Source of the DNA: Bacteroidales bacterium UBA2559 | GTDB lineage: Bacteria > Bacteroidota > Bacteroidia > Bacteroidales > Bacteroidaceae | Length of the DNA: 11,806 nt | Assembly (NCBI GenBank): GCA_002340405.1 | Contig: DDLZ01000072.1 | Span: 1-11,806 of the forward strand | Direction: 5' to 3' | Shown here: one piece after another, positions 1 to 8,367 of the stretch | Layout: each line of letters opens with the position of its first letter | How positions within the stretch are numbered: position 1 is the first letter of the stretch | Translations under genes and position numbers: made by a program | The notes under the pieces: generated by a model | Told to the model about the DNA's origin: nothing | Databases searched by the model: none | The model's input: the letters and a program-made list of their open reading frames with translations, nothing else

Positions 1-2085
1 GTAATGCGGAGCAATTTGTGCAATCGAATTCTTCATCGTCTGCACCCAACCTTCCGAAACACCCTCTTCGTTCTTATCGTAGTATAACGGCAGAATCTCA
101 TTCTCTAACAGGCTGTAAATGGTAGCCGCATCAAGCTGATCCTGATAACTCTGATTGGTATAGGTACGCCTGTCGGTCAATGCCCAGCCGGCGCCTTCGC
201 GGTAGCCTTCATACCACCATCCGTCCAGCACGGAGAGATTTACCACACCGTTCATCAAAGCCTTCTCGCCCGATGTACCCGATGCCTCAAGCGGACGTGT
301 GGGAGTGTTCAGCCAGATATCAACACCCGACAGCAGACGACGCGCCATATGCATATCGTAGTTCTCAAGGAAAAATATTTTGCCGACAAATTCGGGACGG
401 CGGCTGATGTCAACGATCTGCTTGATCAGCCCCTGTCCGGCACCGTCGTACGGATGTGCCTTACCGGTAAATATAAACTGCACCGGATACTTCGGATTGT
501 TCACTATCTTGGCCATACGGTCCAGGTCAGTAAAGAGCAGATGAGCACGCTTGTATGTAGCAAAACGGCGGCCGAAACCTATTGTCAAGGTATTTGGATT
601 GATCTTCTCCATGAGCGATACGACGAGTGAAGGATCACCCTGATTCTTAAGCCATGCCTCACGGAACGAATCGCGTATAAAATCTATTAACTTAATCTTG
701 AGGACATGGTGAAGATCCCATACAACCTTGTCAGGTACTTTATAGATATCTTCCCATATCTTCTCATTGGACTGGTCATCCAGGAAGTGTTTATCAAAAT
801 ACTTTTCGTAAAGTCCTTTCCACTCTTTCGATGTCCAGGTGGGCATATGAACGCCATTGGTCACGTAACCCACATGGCTCTCCTCGGGAAAGTAACCCTT
901 CCAAATTCCGGAGAACATCTTCTTGGAGACCTCGCCATGCATCCAACTGACGCCATTGACCTCCTGGCAGGTGTTGCATGCAAATGTTGACATGCAAAAA
1001 CGCTCACTCTTGTCTCCGGGATTGGTACGGCCCATATCCATCAATTCATCCCAACTGATACCCAACTGTTGGGCGTATCCGCTCATATATTTGCCGAACA
1101 GTCCCTCGTCAAAATAGTCATGACCTGCGGGAACCGGCGTATGTACGGTATAGAGCGACGATGCGCGAACCACCTCCATAGCCTGACTGAAGGTAAGACC
1201 CTGTTTTACATACTGGGTCAGACGATACAGATTGCAAAGTGCAGCATGTCCCTCGTTGCAATGGTATATATCCTTTTTAATACCCAGAGCCTCAAGAGTC
1301 AGCATACCGCCTATACCTAACAGTATCTCCTGCTTAAGACGGTTCTCCCAGTCACCCCCGTAAAGCTGTGAAGTGATGGTACGGTCAAATACACTGTTCA
1401 TGTCAATATCGGTATCCATCAAATAGAGTGGAATACGTCCCACATTAACCCTCCAGATAGCGGCATAGACCGTATAATTCATATAAGGGACAGCAACCGT
1501 CAAAGGTTGACCGTTCTTGTCAAATACTCTCTCCAAAGGAAGGGTATTGAAATCCAGCGGCTCATAGTTGGCAATCTGCTGTCCATCCATAGAGAGTGAT
1601 TGGGTGAAGTAACCGTTACGATAGAGAAATCCCACCCCGACCATATCGACATTGCTGTCACTCGCCTCCTTTAAATAATCGCCGGCCAATACGCCCAGAC
1701 CGCCTGAATAGATCTTCAGCACATGTGTAAGACCGTACTCCATACAAAAATAGGCTACCGAAGGACGTTTTGCATCGGGTTTGACATCAATATAGTTGCG
1801 AAAATCGGAATAGACGGCATTCATCTCTTTTAGGAATGTCTCGTCTTTCGATAACACCTCCAATTTATCATATCCAAAACGTTGAAACATCATAATGGGA
1901 TTATGGTTTACTTCAGACCAGATGTCGGGATCCATCTCTCTGAACAGAGCCTTACAGTCTTCGTTCCATACCCACCAAATGTTGTGTGCCAATTCATCAA
2001 GTTTCTGCAAAGCCTGTGGAACGCTTGACTTCACATAAATCTCACGCCAGTTAGGCTGGTTTGAATTGCTAGTTTTAATTTTCAT
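1..2085 (-). CDS. glgP: Alpha-glucan (glycogen) phosphorylase, GT35, DUF3417 type; 3' end cut by window edge
   Basis: Cytosolic enzyme that releases glucose-1-phosphate from the ends of glycogen using phosphate and PLP. The frame is open from ATG at 2085 to base 1 (695 codons, no stop), so the C-terminus is missing; relatives of this type are about 850 aa, so roughly 150 residues lie outside. Seen: residues about 15-110 resemble the N-terminal DUF3417 domain ([22 protein letters not shown]); [11 protein letters not shown] at 126-136 is the conserved glycine-rich phosphorylase segment; HTPVPAGHD starts at His315; [14 protein letters not shown] contains Lys608, which matches the PLP-binding lysine. 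The motif form (EASGTSG rather than EASGxxNMK) places it with the shorter bacterial/archaeal phosphorylases, not the E. coli GlgP/MalP type. The start is the first ATG in frame, preceded by A/T-rich sequence without a Shine-Dalgarno motif. It lies 175 bp downstream of the glycogen synthase, so the pair covers synthesis and breakdown of the same polymer. Family assignment is firm; physiological substrate length is not. Confidence 0.93.
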   Translation of the reverse strand, partial: MKIKTSNSNQPNWREIYVKSSVPQALQKLDELAHNIWWVWNEDCKALFREMDPDIWSEVNHNPIMMFQRFGYDKLEVLSKDETFLKEMNAVYSDFRNYIDVKPDAKRPSVAYFCMEYGLTHVLKIYSGGLGVLAGDYLKEASDSNVDMVGVGFLYRNGYFTQSLSMDGQQIANYEPLDFNTLPLERVFDKNGQPLTVAVPYMNYTVYAAIWRVNVGRIPLYLMDTDIDMNSVFDRTITSQLYGGDWENRLKQEILLGIGGMLTLEALGIKKDIYHCNEGHAALCNLYRLTQYVKQGLTFSQAMEVVRASSLYTVHTPVPAGHDYFDEGLFGKYMSGYAQQLGISWDELMDMGRTNPGDKSERFCMSTFACNTCQEVNGVSWMHGEVSKKMFSGIWKGYFPEESHVGYVTNGVHMPTWTSKEWKGLYEKYFDKHFLDDQSNEKIWEDIYKVPDKVVWDLHHVLKIKLIDFIRDSFREAWLKNQGDPSLVVSLMEKINPNTLTIGFGRRFATYKRAHLLFTDLDRMAKIVNNPKYPVQFIFTGKAHPYDGAGQGLIKQIVDISRRPEFVGKIFFLENYDMHMARRLLSGVDIWLNTPTRPLEASGTSGEKALMNGVVNLSVLDGWWYEGYREGAGWALTDRRTYTNQSYQDQLDAATIYSLLENEILPLYYDKNEEGVSEGWVQTMKNSIAQIAPHY

Positions 2086-2260
2086 TTTATTCAATTAAAA
2101 ATTAAGTTTCCAAAACAATATTCACTCACAAATCCTCCCTTCAATATCCTCATTTACCGAACAATCCTGAATCCGATGTCCCTCCACATAAGTCGGGACT
2201 CTATCTCAAAAGATTGCTGCATCTATCATATTATAAGACTTCAACTATCATCCCGGTCAG
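2086..2260. other. Intergenic gap between glycogen synthase and phosphorylase
   Basis: This 175-bp stretch holds no plausible gene. I looked for a terminator and a Bacteroidota promoter and found neither convincingly. The best stem is 5 bp (GTCCC at 2178-2182 with GGGAC at 2195-2199) without a T-tract, and no TAnnTTTG box stands before the phosphorylase start. The sequence next to the ATG is A/T-rich, as usual for translation starts in this phylum. Read-through from the synthase or a weak, unrecognised promoter are both possible. Confidence 0.5.
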
Positions 2261-3910
2261 TTATTTCTCTAATGCAATGCTGTAAGCCTTAAGGTAATAT
2301 TCTATAAAGTTTTTCCACAGAGCCCTGCGGGCAAGCGCACCGGCACTCTCGCGGACCTTCATTTTTGTCTCTTCATCCATAGCTACCCACTCTTCCACCG
2401 TCAACGCGATATCTTGTGCAGCCTGGAAATAATTGCTGTCATCACGATGTATCACATGCACGCCGTTAAGCAGGTTACTGTCTGCATCTTTTACCACACT
2501 GTTGACCCATATCCCGAATCCCGCCAAATCGGACGTAATGGTAGGCACCTTGAACGCAGCGCTCTCAAGCGGCGTATAGCCCCACGGCTCGTAGTAAGAG
2601 GGATATATAGCCAGATCCTGCCCTATGAGCAACTCATAGTATGTCATATCGAATATGCCGTCGTTACCGTCCAAATAGCACGGAACAAAGACAATCTTGA
2701 TATTGTCGCGACTCTTATTGCGAAATCCCATAGCCGACAGCGTTGACAAAATTTTATCCTGGGACATATTGTGCAGCCAGTGCGTGGTCACAGGGACCGG
2801 CATAGGCTTAACGCTGTGTGAACGGAGCTTCAGCCTGTCATACAGGTCTTTTCGGGGTTCAAGTACCCAGCCCGGCACTTGAATAAGCGCAAGGATCTGC
2901 CTGTCGGACGTCTTTCCCCTATCCCGCAAGCACCTCATAGACTCCAGGAACAGGTCAATTCCCTTGTTGCGGAATTCATACCGGCCTCCGATGCCTATGA
3001 TGACCGTATCATCCTTCATGTTTGAACTCGTCAACTTGCCGGCAACAGAGAGAATACGCTTGCGGGCTGCCTTACGGGCTACATCAAACTCTTCAGGTCC
3101 GGGCACAAAGCTGTCTTCGAAACCGTTTACCGTAATCACATCGGGAGTGCGTTCCAAAAGCTGAGTACATTCACGTGCGGTAATGTCGCTGACCGTTGTA
3201 AAACAGTCAACCCTGTGTGCGGTCTGCTTCTCGATTGAGTGCTTTGACTCAATATTAAGCTCGGCAGCCATCTGGTCGCCGTTATATCCATCAAAAAATT
3301 CGTATAGATTTTTGTTATTGCCGCATATGGAGCGGCCTACCGATGTGGCGTGAGTCGTAAATACCGTTGATACGCGGGGCTCAAAATGTTTTATGAACAA
3401 GGCACCCATTCCCGTCATCCACTCATGAGCATGGTAAATGACCTTATCATTGGTGTTGACATTGTAATTGAGGAAACTTCTCACCACCATAGCCGCCGCA
3501 TATGAAAACATTGAAGCCTCGTCATAATCACCGTAAGCATGGAGTGAATCAACTCTGAAAAGTTCCCATGCGCGTGAATAGATCCAATCTTTCATGGCGA
3601 AGAACGGCATGAAGTCAACCAGAAAGACTATCGGTTTTCCCGGTATCAGCCAATGTCCTATTCTAACAGAGAGTCCATCTATCTCCCATGCCCGATTCTG
3701 CCAGTCGGCATAAAGTAAATCATCCTCTTCAAACAGCGGGTTGTCTTTTCCCTTCCACAAATCGGGGCCGATATATACTAAAGTAGCACCGCTCGTCTCT
3801 TTCAAGGTCTTTGCCTGTGTAGAAAGGACCGTATATATTCCGCCAACCTTATTACTAACCTCCCAACTAACAGAAAAAATAAAATCCGCTCTCCTCTTGG
3901 TGGAACCCAT
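2261..3910 (-). CDS. Glycogen synthase, eukaryotic-type (GT3 family)
   Basis: Cytosolic glycosyltransferase that extends alpha-1,4-glucan chains of glycogen from a nucleotide sugar (UDP-glucose in characterised GT3 enzymes). The 549-aa protein is complete and reads as a two-domain GT-B fold. Seen: SWEVSNKVGGIYTV at residues 15-28, the N-terminal donor-binding loop typical of GT3; HAHEW at 160-164; TTHATSVGR at 185-193; GGRYEFRNKG at 308-317, whose Arg310 corresponds to a conserved active-site arginine of yeast Gsy2; and YYEPWGYTPLE at 439-449, which carries the E-x7-E pair (Glu441 and Glu449). These match fungal/animal glycogen synthase rather than the usual bacterial ADP-glucose enzyme GlgA (GT5). 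It is about 150-190 residues shorter than animal and yeast enzymes: there is no N-terminal phosphorylation segment, no long C-terminal tail and no obvious arginine cluster in the last helix. The start is the first ATG, about 20 nt downstream of a likely start site set by the box at 3936-3943. The neighbouring phosphorylase supports a role in glycogen storage. No gene symbol is given because glgA would imply GT5. Confidence 0.94.
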   Translation of the reverse strand: MGSTKRRADFIFSVSWEVSNKVGGIYTVLSTQAKTLKETSGATLVYIGPDLWKGKDNPLFEEDDLLYADWQNRAWEIDGLSVRIGHWLIPGKPIVFLVDFMPFFAMKDWIYSRAWELFRVDSLHAYGDYDEASMFSYAAAMVVRSFLNYNVNTNDKVIYHAHEWMTGMGALFIKHFEPRVSTVFTTHATSVGRSICGNNKNLYEFFDGYNGDQMAAELNIESKHSIEKQTAHRVDCFTTVSDITARECTQLLERTPDVITVNGFEDSFVPGPEEFDVARKAARKRILSVAGKLTSSNMKDDTVIIGIGGRYEFRNKGIDLFLESMRCLRDRGKTSDRQILALIQVPGWVLEPRKDLYDRLKLRSHSVKPMPVPVTTHWLHNMSQDKILSTLSAMGFRNKSRDNIKIVFVPCYLDGNDGIFDMTYYELLIGQDLAIYPSYYEPWGYTPLESAAFKVPTITSDLAGFGIWVNSVVKDADSNLLNGVHVIHRDDSNYFQAAQDIALTVEEWVAMDEETKMKVRESAGALARRALWKNFIEYYLKAYSIALEK

Positions 3911-3935
3911 ATTTAAATAAAAAACATTTAGAGTG

Positions 3936-3962
3936 CAAATTTAGTCAATTTTACTGCTCAAA
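3936..3962 (-). promoter_or_regulatory. Candidate Bacteroidota promoter for glycogen synthase
   Basis: On the minus strand TAAATTTG (3943-3936) matches the -7 consensus TAnnTTTG exactly, and TTTG (3962-3959) could be the -33 element. The spacer is only 15 nt, shorter than the usual 19-21, so the upstream half is doubtful. Transcription would start about 7 nt below the box, giving a leader of roughly 20 nt before the ATG at 3910. It lies downstream of the candidate operon terminator, which fits an independent transcript. Confidence 0.45.
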
Positions 3963-4006
3963 GCTACACAATTAACACTCTTTTATCAACAATCCACACT
4001 AATCAC

Positions 4007-4036
4007 AAAAGCATGGCAGCAAAACTGTCATGCTTT
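4007..4036 (-). terminator. Candidate terminator of the V-ATPase operon
   Basis: Inverted repeat: AAAGCATGGCAG (4008-4019) pairs with CTGTCATGCTTT (4025-4036) around a 5-nt loop. That gives 12 positions with one mismatch when read as minus-strand RNA (an A-C pair; it would be G-U in plus-strand RNA). The stem begins about 30 nt after the stop codon of atpK and ends in TTTT before mixed sequence. The short T-run makes termination plausible but perhaps leaky. Confidence 0.6.
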
Positions 4037-4066
4037 GTGAGATAAGTTAAAATGTGGTAATTCGGA

Positions 4067-4525
<459 letters not shown>

Positions 4526-4555
4526 TTAATATTTAATTGTTAATACTTTTAAAAA

Positions 4556-6373
4556 TCAGTCGGTGAACTCAGTCTTGCGGCTAAAGGGCCGGTACTCGGT
4601 ACCGCCGCCGGTAAAACCCGCATTCTTGAAGAATTCAACGAAAGTCAATCGCATGGGGTGTACAATGGCACCCAGAATATTCATAAAGATGTTCAGTGCA
4701 TGGCCTATCACGAATATCAACGCCATCACAATAAATCCGGCAACCGGATTGTCGGGCTTCATACCTATGGCCATCTGATTGAAGACGTTTGCCAAAATTC
4801 CTCCCGACAGTCCCAAAGCAAACAGACGCACGTATGAAAGCACATCACCCAGCAGGCCGGTAGCCATATTGTAGGTATCCCACAGACCTAGTCCAATGTT
4901 CAGGAAAATATTCTCGCCCGGACTGTTCAACAGGAAAATAGGGATAAGTGACAGAATAAGCAGAGTCATTACAACCGGGTTTTTGAAATCTATCCCGGCC
5001 AAAGCCGACACTCCCACGGTAATAAGCAACACAAGCCAGCCTATAGTACTCAAAGCCGATTTGAACCCGCATTGAATGGTGAGGTTGACCGCCTTGAGAC
5101 CCATTCCGAACAGAATCTGCACCACTCCTATAGCCAACGACAATGTAAACATTACAGAGTTATCGGTTTGAAACAGATTTTTCATTGACTGTATAAACGG
5201 AATATCTATATCATACAGGGGAAAGCCGAAGAAGGATCCTGACAGCAGTCCGCAAAGCATCGTGCTTGCGCCGAACAGCACTACCAATCCCTTTGAAAAA
5301 TCAGGATTGATAAGCTGAAACAGCTTTGTCATTACAGGGAGAGCAACTATCATAAGCAAGCCGTAGCCCATGTCACCCAGACAGAGTCCGAAGAACAACA
5401 TGAAGAACGGCGCAAAAAATAGCGTCAGATCCAGCTCCTGATAGGTAGGCAGCATGTAGAGCTTTGTCAGAGGCTCAAACAGACGGGCAAAGCGGTTGTT
5501 TTTTAAAAGAATAGGAATATCGTCGTCCGGCTGAGGGTCATAAACCTCATAAAAGACGCCGCGAAGATCCAGCGCCGAAGCCGTCTCTTTAACGGCTTTT
5601 TCGGGAATCCAGCCCTCCAGCAGCAACAGATGGTCATCGGCCAGATGTTCGCCGGTAAGACGCACCTGACTGAAGTCAACCTTATTGTCAAGAGCCAGAA
5701 TTGTCTCTTTCAGTGCAGGAACACCCCGCACGGCAAGCTCGGAAAGCTTACCCGGGATTGCTGCCTGACGCTCCGCAATATCTGCAATCTCCCGCTCCAC
5801 CGCACCGAGCGATGTCTGCGGCAGCCTGCATATTTCAGCATCTATATCAATCTCTTCGTTCACATATGTTACGGTGACAAAATTGACCTTTTGCCTGTCT
5901 CTGAGTATCTCTACAACACCGTATTTGGAGACCCACTCCTCGTTGAAATCCCTGACCGGACAGGTGTAGAAATTTATTGCATACCCCGCATCGGCCAACC
6001 GTTTGAGCGATGCCGGATCAAAATCGCCCCAGGGTTGCAGTTGGGCGCGGTCACGCGACAACACCTGCAAACGTTGCTCAAGAGCGGCCTTCTCATCCAT
6101 CAAAGCATCGTATTCTTCCAGAACGGAATAGGCATTGACCGACTCTAACGAAGAAGTTTCGTTTGAGTTCCCTTTTGTCAAAGGAGACAACTCACGCAGC
6201 AGAGTGCGGAGACGTCCCAGCATGTTGATATCATTGTGCAGCTCAGCATCCTGAATGGCGCCCTGCTGCTTCTTGATCACATGCACCACGCCAAGCGAAC
6301 GCAACTGTTCCAGAAACGGTTCATACTCCTTGTTGTGTACAAGGAAGATGAGTTTCTTCATTTTTGTAATCAT
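4556..6373 (-). CDS. atpI: V-type ATPase subunit I (membrane stator, a-subunit homologue)
   Basis: Membrane stator that supplies the two half-channels for ions and anchors the outer stalk. The 605-aa product has a cytoplasmic N-terminal half (about 1-310) with coiled-coil-rich stretches near 80-110 and 190-230, and a C-terminal half with about eight hydrophobic segments (roughly 315-575). Seen: FFGLCLGDMGYG at 327-338, a conserved turn of the family; DVLSYVRLFALGLSGG at 510-525, in which Arg516 corresponds to the essential arginine of yeast Vph1 (Arg735); and VHPMRLTFVEFF at 571-582 with the second conserved arginine, Arg575. The start is Met1 because its ATG overlaps the TGA of subunit D (ATGA at 6373-6370), which suggests translational coupling; Met5 is a less likely alternative. 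Length is in the usual range for bacterial and chlamydial homologues. Confidence 0.96.
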   Translation of the reverse strand: MITKMKKLIFLVHNKEYEPFLEQLRSLGVVHVIKKQQGAIQDAELHNDINMLGRLRTLLRELSPLTKGNSNETSSLESVNAYSVLEEYDALMDEKAALEQRLQVLSRDRAQLQPWGDFDPASLKRLADAGYAINFYTCPVRDFNEEWVSKYGVVEILRDRQKVNFVTVTYVNEEIDIDAEICRLPQTSLGAVEREIADIAERQAAIPGKLSELAVRGVPALKETILALDNKVDFSQVRLTGEHLADDHLLLLEGWIPEKAVKETASALDLRGVFYEVYDPQPDDDIPILLKNNRFARLFEPLTKLYMLPTYQELDLTLFFAPFFMLFFGLCLGDMGYGLLMIVALPVMTKLFQLINPDFSKGLVVLFGASTMLCGLLSGSFFGFPLYDIDIPFIQSMKNLFQTDNSVMFTLSLAIGVVQILFGMGLKAVNLTIQCGFKSALSTIGWLVLLITVGVSALAGIDFKNPVVMTLLILSLIPIFLLNSPGENIFLNIGLGLWDTYNMATGLLGDVLSYVRLFALGLSGGILANVFNQMAIGMKPDNPVAGFIVMALIFVIGHALNIFMNILGAIVHPMRLTFVEFFKNAGFTGGGTEYRPFSRKTEFTD

Positions 6374-6990
6374 AGCCCGGCCTCCCTCTTTTTTTCCAAT
6401 TCCCGCTGTTCAAGCAGCGATTTCAAAATTTTTTGGCTGGACTTGGAGAGATTCTCCTCATCCTCCATGAAGCGCTTTATCTTACGTATGGCATCCTCAT
6501 AACCCGGGATCTGCACCTTTTCAAAAAGATTCACCTTCTGGGTGGTCTTTTTGCGGGCCTTCTCCAACAGGGCCAGTTTAGCCGTTGTAAACTCGGTCAG
6601 AATTGCGGTTTCGGCCAGTCCCTGCATAATGTTTATGCCATCGTAGTACCATTTAGGCTGACTGAACAGGCTGAACGGAGTAACCTCAAAGTCCACTTCG
6701 TCAAGTACCGGAATGCGTGTTCCTGCAATTTTCCTGACACTGATATGGACATCGGCCACCCTGATCAGCGAAGGATTAAACTCGTTCCATAGTGCGAACA
6801 TCGAATCGTACCTGGAGATCTCATTCTCCAACTGCTCTTCAAGCCTTTTCAAGTCATCTTTACATCTCTTTACCTCAAGACGTAACGCACTCTCCTTGTT
6901 CTTCAGAACAGGCAGGTTACGCATACGCACTTTCAACTGCTTTTCAAGATGTTGTAGCGATGTCTTGTTATATTGGAATTTGATGTTCAT
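6370..6990 (-). CDS. atpD: V-type ATPase subunit D (central rotor shaft)
   Basis: Central shaft protein that turns inside the A3B3 head and passes torque between it and the membrane ring. The 206-aa product is mostly helical: an N-terminal helix rich in Lys/Glu/Leu (about 10-60), a middle globular part, and a long C-terminal helix (about 155-203) that would form an antiparallel coiled coil with the first. Seen: VNLFEKVQIPGYEDAIRKIK at 153-172, then FMEDEE, closely matching the family signature around VNAFEKVxIP and FLxDEE. It sits 39 nt after atpB and overlaps atpI by 4 nt. In E. hirae and Thermus the shaft is a D-F pair, yet no F gene is found here. Confidence 0.95.
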   Translation of the reverse strand: MNIKFQYNKTSLQHLEKQLKVRMRNLPVLKNKESALRLEVKRCKDDLKRLEEQLENEISRYDSMFALWNEFNPSLIRVADVHISVRKIAGTRIPVLDEVDFEVTPFSLFSQPKWYYDGINIMQGLAETAILTEFTTAKLALLEKARKKTTQKVNLFEKVQIPGYEDAIRKIKRFMEDEENLSKSSQKILKSLLEQRELEKKREAGL

Positions 6991-7029
6991 AAGCTAATTC
7001 TGATAAAATTTTAGACTTTTCGGACAAAA

Positions 7030-8355
7030 TCAAACCTCCTTTGGCCAATATTGTTCAACAATCGAAGCCTTAATGTTAACCTCATCGGGATTGAAATATT
7101 TGGCGAACAGATTCCAGGTCACATCGAGCATCTCGGTGGTATCGAGGTTGACGTCAATAGCCAGCAATTTGTCGGAATAGTCGCGCGCAAATGAGAGCGT
7201 ACGCTCGTCATAGTCGGTAAGGTCAAATCCGTTCTCCACCTTCGTCTTGGCATTTGATGCATCGGCATAGAGACGCACGGCAGCGTTCATCACCTGCGGA
7301 TGGTCGGCGCGGGTCTTTTTGCCGTTAACAAGTTGTTTAAGCCTGGAGAGCGAACGGAACGGGTCCACAATCACCTTACCTATATCACTGTCACGGCGCA
7401 GGAATAACTGACCCTCGGTAATGTAACCGGTATTATCGGGTACGGCATGAGTAATATCGTCGCCTGAAAGTGTGGTTACAGCGATTATGGTAATCGAACC
7501 GCCTTCGGGGAACTGTACGGCCTTTTCGTAAATCTTGGCCAAATCCGAATAGAGCGAACCCGGCATGGAGTCCTTGGACGGGATCTGGTCCATACGGTTG
7601 GAGACAATAGCCAGGGCATCGGCATACGATGTCATGTCGCTGAGCAGCACCAACACCTTTTCATTCTTCTCGACAGCAAAATATTCGGCTGCGGTAAGTG
7701 CCATATCGGGTACAAGCAGACGCTCTACGGCAGGATCTTCGGTGGTGTTCATGAAACAGATTATACGGTCCATGGCACCGGCGTTTGAAAAGACGTTCTT
7801 AAAGTAGAGATAGTCGTCATAGGTCATACCCATGCCGCCCAAAATGATCTTATCGGTCTTGGCACGCATGGCCACGGTGGCCATAACCTGATTGAAGGGC
7901 TGGTCGGGGTCGGCAAAGAAAGGGATCTTCTGACCCGAAACCAGCGTATTGTTAAGGTCAATACCGGATATGCCGGTAGCTATCAACTCCGAGGGCTGCT
8001 TGCGGCGAACCGGATTTACCGACGGGCCTCCTATCTCGACCTCCCTGCCTTCAACCGGGGGGCCTCCGTCAATCGGGTCACCGTATGCGTTGAAGAAACG
8101 GCCGGCCAACTCCTCGCCCACCTTTAGCGTAGGAGCCTTGCCAAGGAAGACAACCTCGGCGTTTGTAGGAATACCGTTGGTACCCTGAAACACCTGCAGC
8201 GTGATTTCGTCACCTGCTATCTTTACCACTTGGGCAAGACGGCCGTCAATCAAGGCAAGCTCGTCATAGCCCACATCCTGCGCCTTCAAAGTGCAGGTAG
8301 CCTTCGTAATCTGATTTATCTTGGTGTATATCTTCTGAAATGCCTTTGTCGTCAT
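7030..8355 (-). CDS. atpB: V-type ATPase subunit B (regulatory, non-catalytic head subunit)
   Basis: Non-catalytic nucleotide-binding-fold subunit that alternates with A in the A3B3 head. The 441-aa length is near the usual 430-470. Seen: no Walker A P-loop; the place is taken by FFADPDQPFNQ at 146-156, as expected for B. Other family segments are VLVLLSDMTSYADALA at 234-249, MPGSLYSDLAKIYEKA at 264-279, GYITEGQLFLRRD at 310-322 and RSLSRL at 334-339. Arg338 in the last segment corresponds to the arginine finger of E. hirae NtpB (Arg350), which completes the catalytic site of A. Several stretches (for example KIILGGMGMTYDDYLYF) differ from archaeal and Enterococcus sequences, fitting the bacterial subgroup whose operon carries DUF2764. 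The gene starts 12 nt after atpA ends. Confidence 0.95.
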   Translation of the reverse strand: MTTKAFQKIYTKINQITKATCTLKAQDVGYDELALIDGRLAQVVKIAGDEITLQVFQGTNGIPTNAEVVFLGKAPTLKVGEELAGRFFNAYGDPIDGGPPVEGREVEIGGPSVNPVRRKQPSELIATGISGIDLNNTLVSGQKIPFFADPDQPFNQVMATVAMRAKTDKIILGGMGMTYDDYLYFKNVFSNAGAMDRIICFMNTTEDPAVERLLVPDMALTAAEYFAVEKNEKVLVLLSDMTSYADALAIVSNRMDQIPSKDSMPGSLYSDLAKIYEKAVQFPEGGSITIIAVTTLSGDDITHAVPDNTGYITEGQLFLRRDSDIGKVIVDPFRSLSRLKQLVNGKKTRADHPQVMNAAVRLYADASNAKTKVENGFDLTDYDERTLSFARDYSDKLLAIDVNLDTTEMLDVTWNLFAKYFNPDEVNIKASIVEQYWPKEV

Positions 8356-8367
8356 ATCAATATAAGG

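Noticed and set aside
706..1320. Several short plus-strand frames in the first 2 kb where no long minus-strand frame with a stop is bounded
   Set aside because: This stretch is the interior of the phosphorylase gene, which stays open from 2085 to the window edge; the short frames are shadows.
2178..2199. Inverted repeat GTCCC/GGGAC after the glycogen synthase
   Set aside because: Only 5 bp with a 12-nt loop and no T-tract; too weak to call a terminator.
5630..6148. Plus-strand open frame of 172 aa inside atpI
   Set aside because: Antisense to the cytoplasmic half of subunit I; a by-product of codon use on the coding strand.
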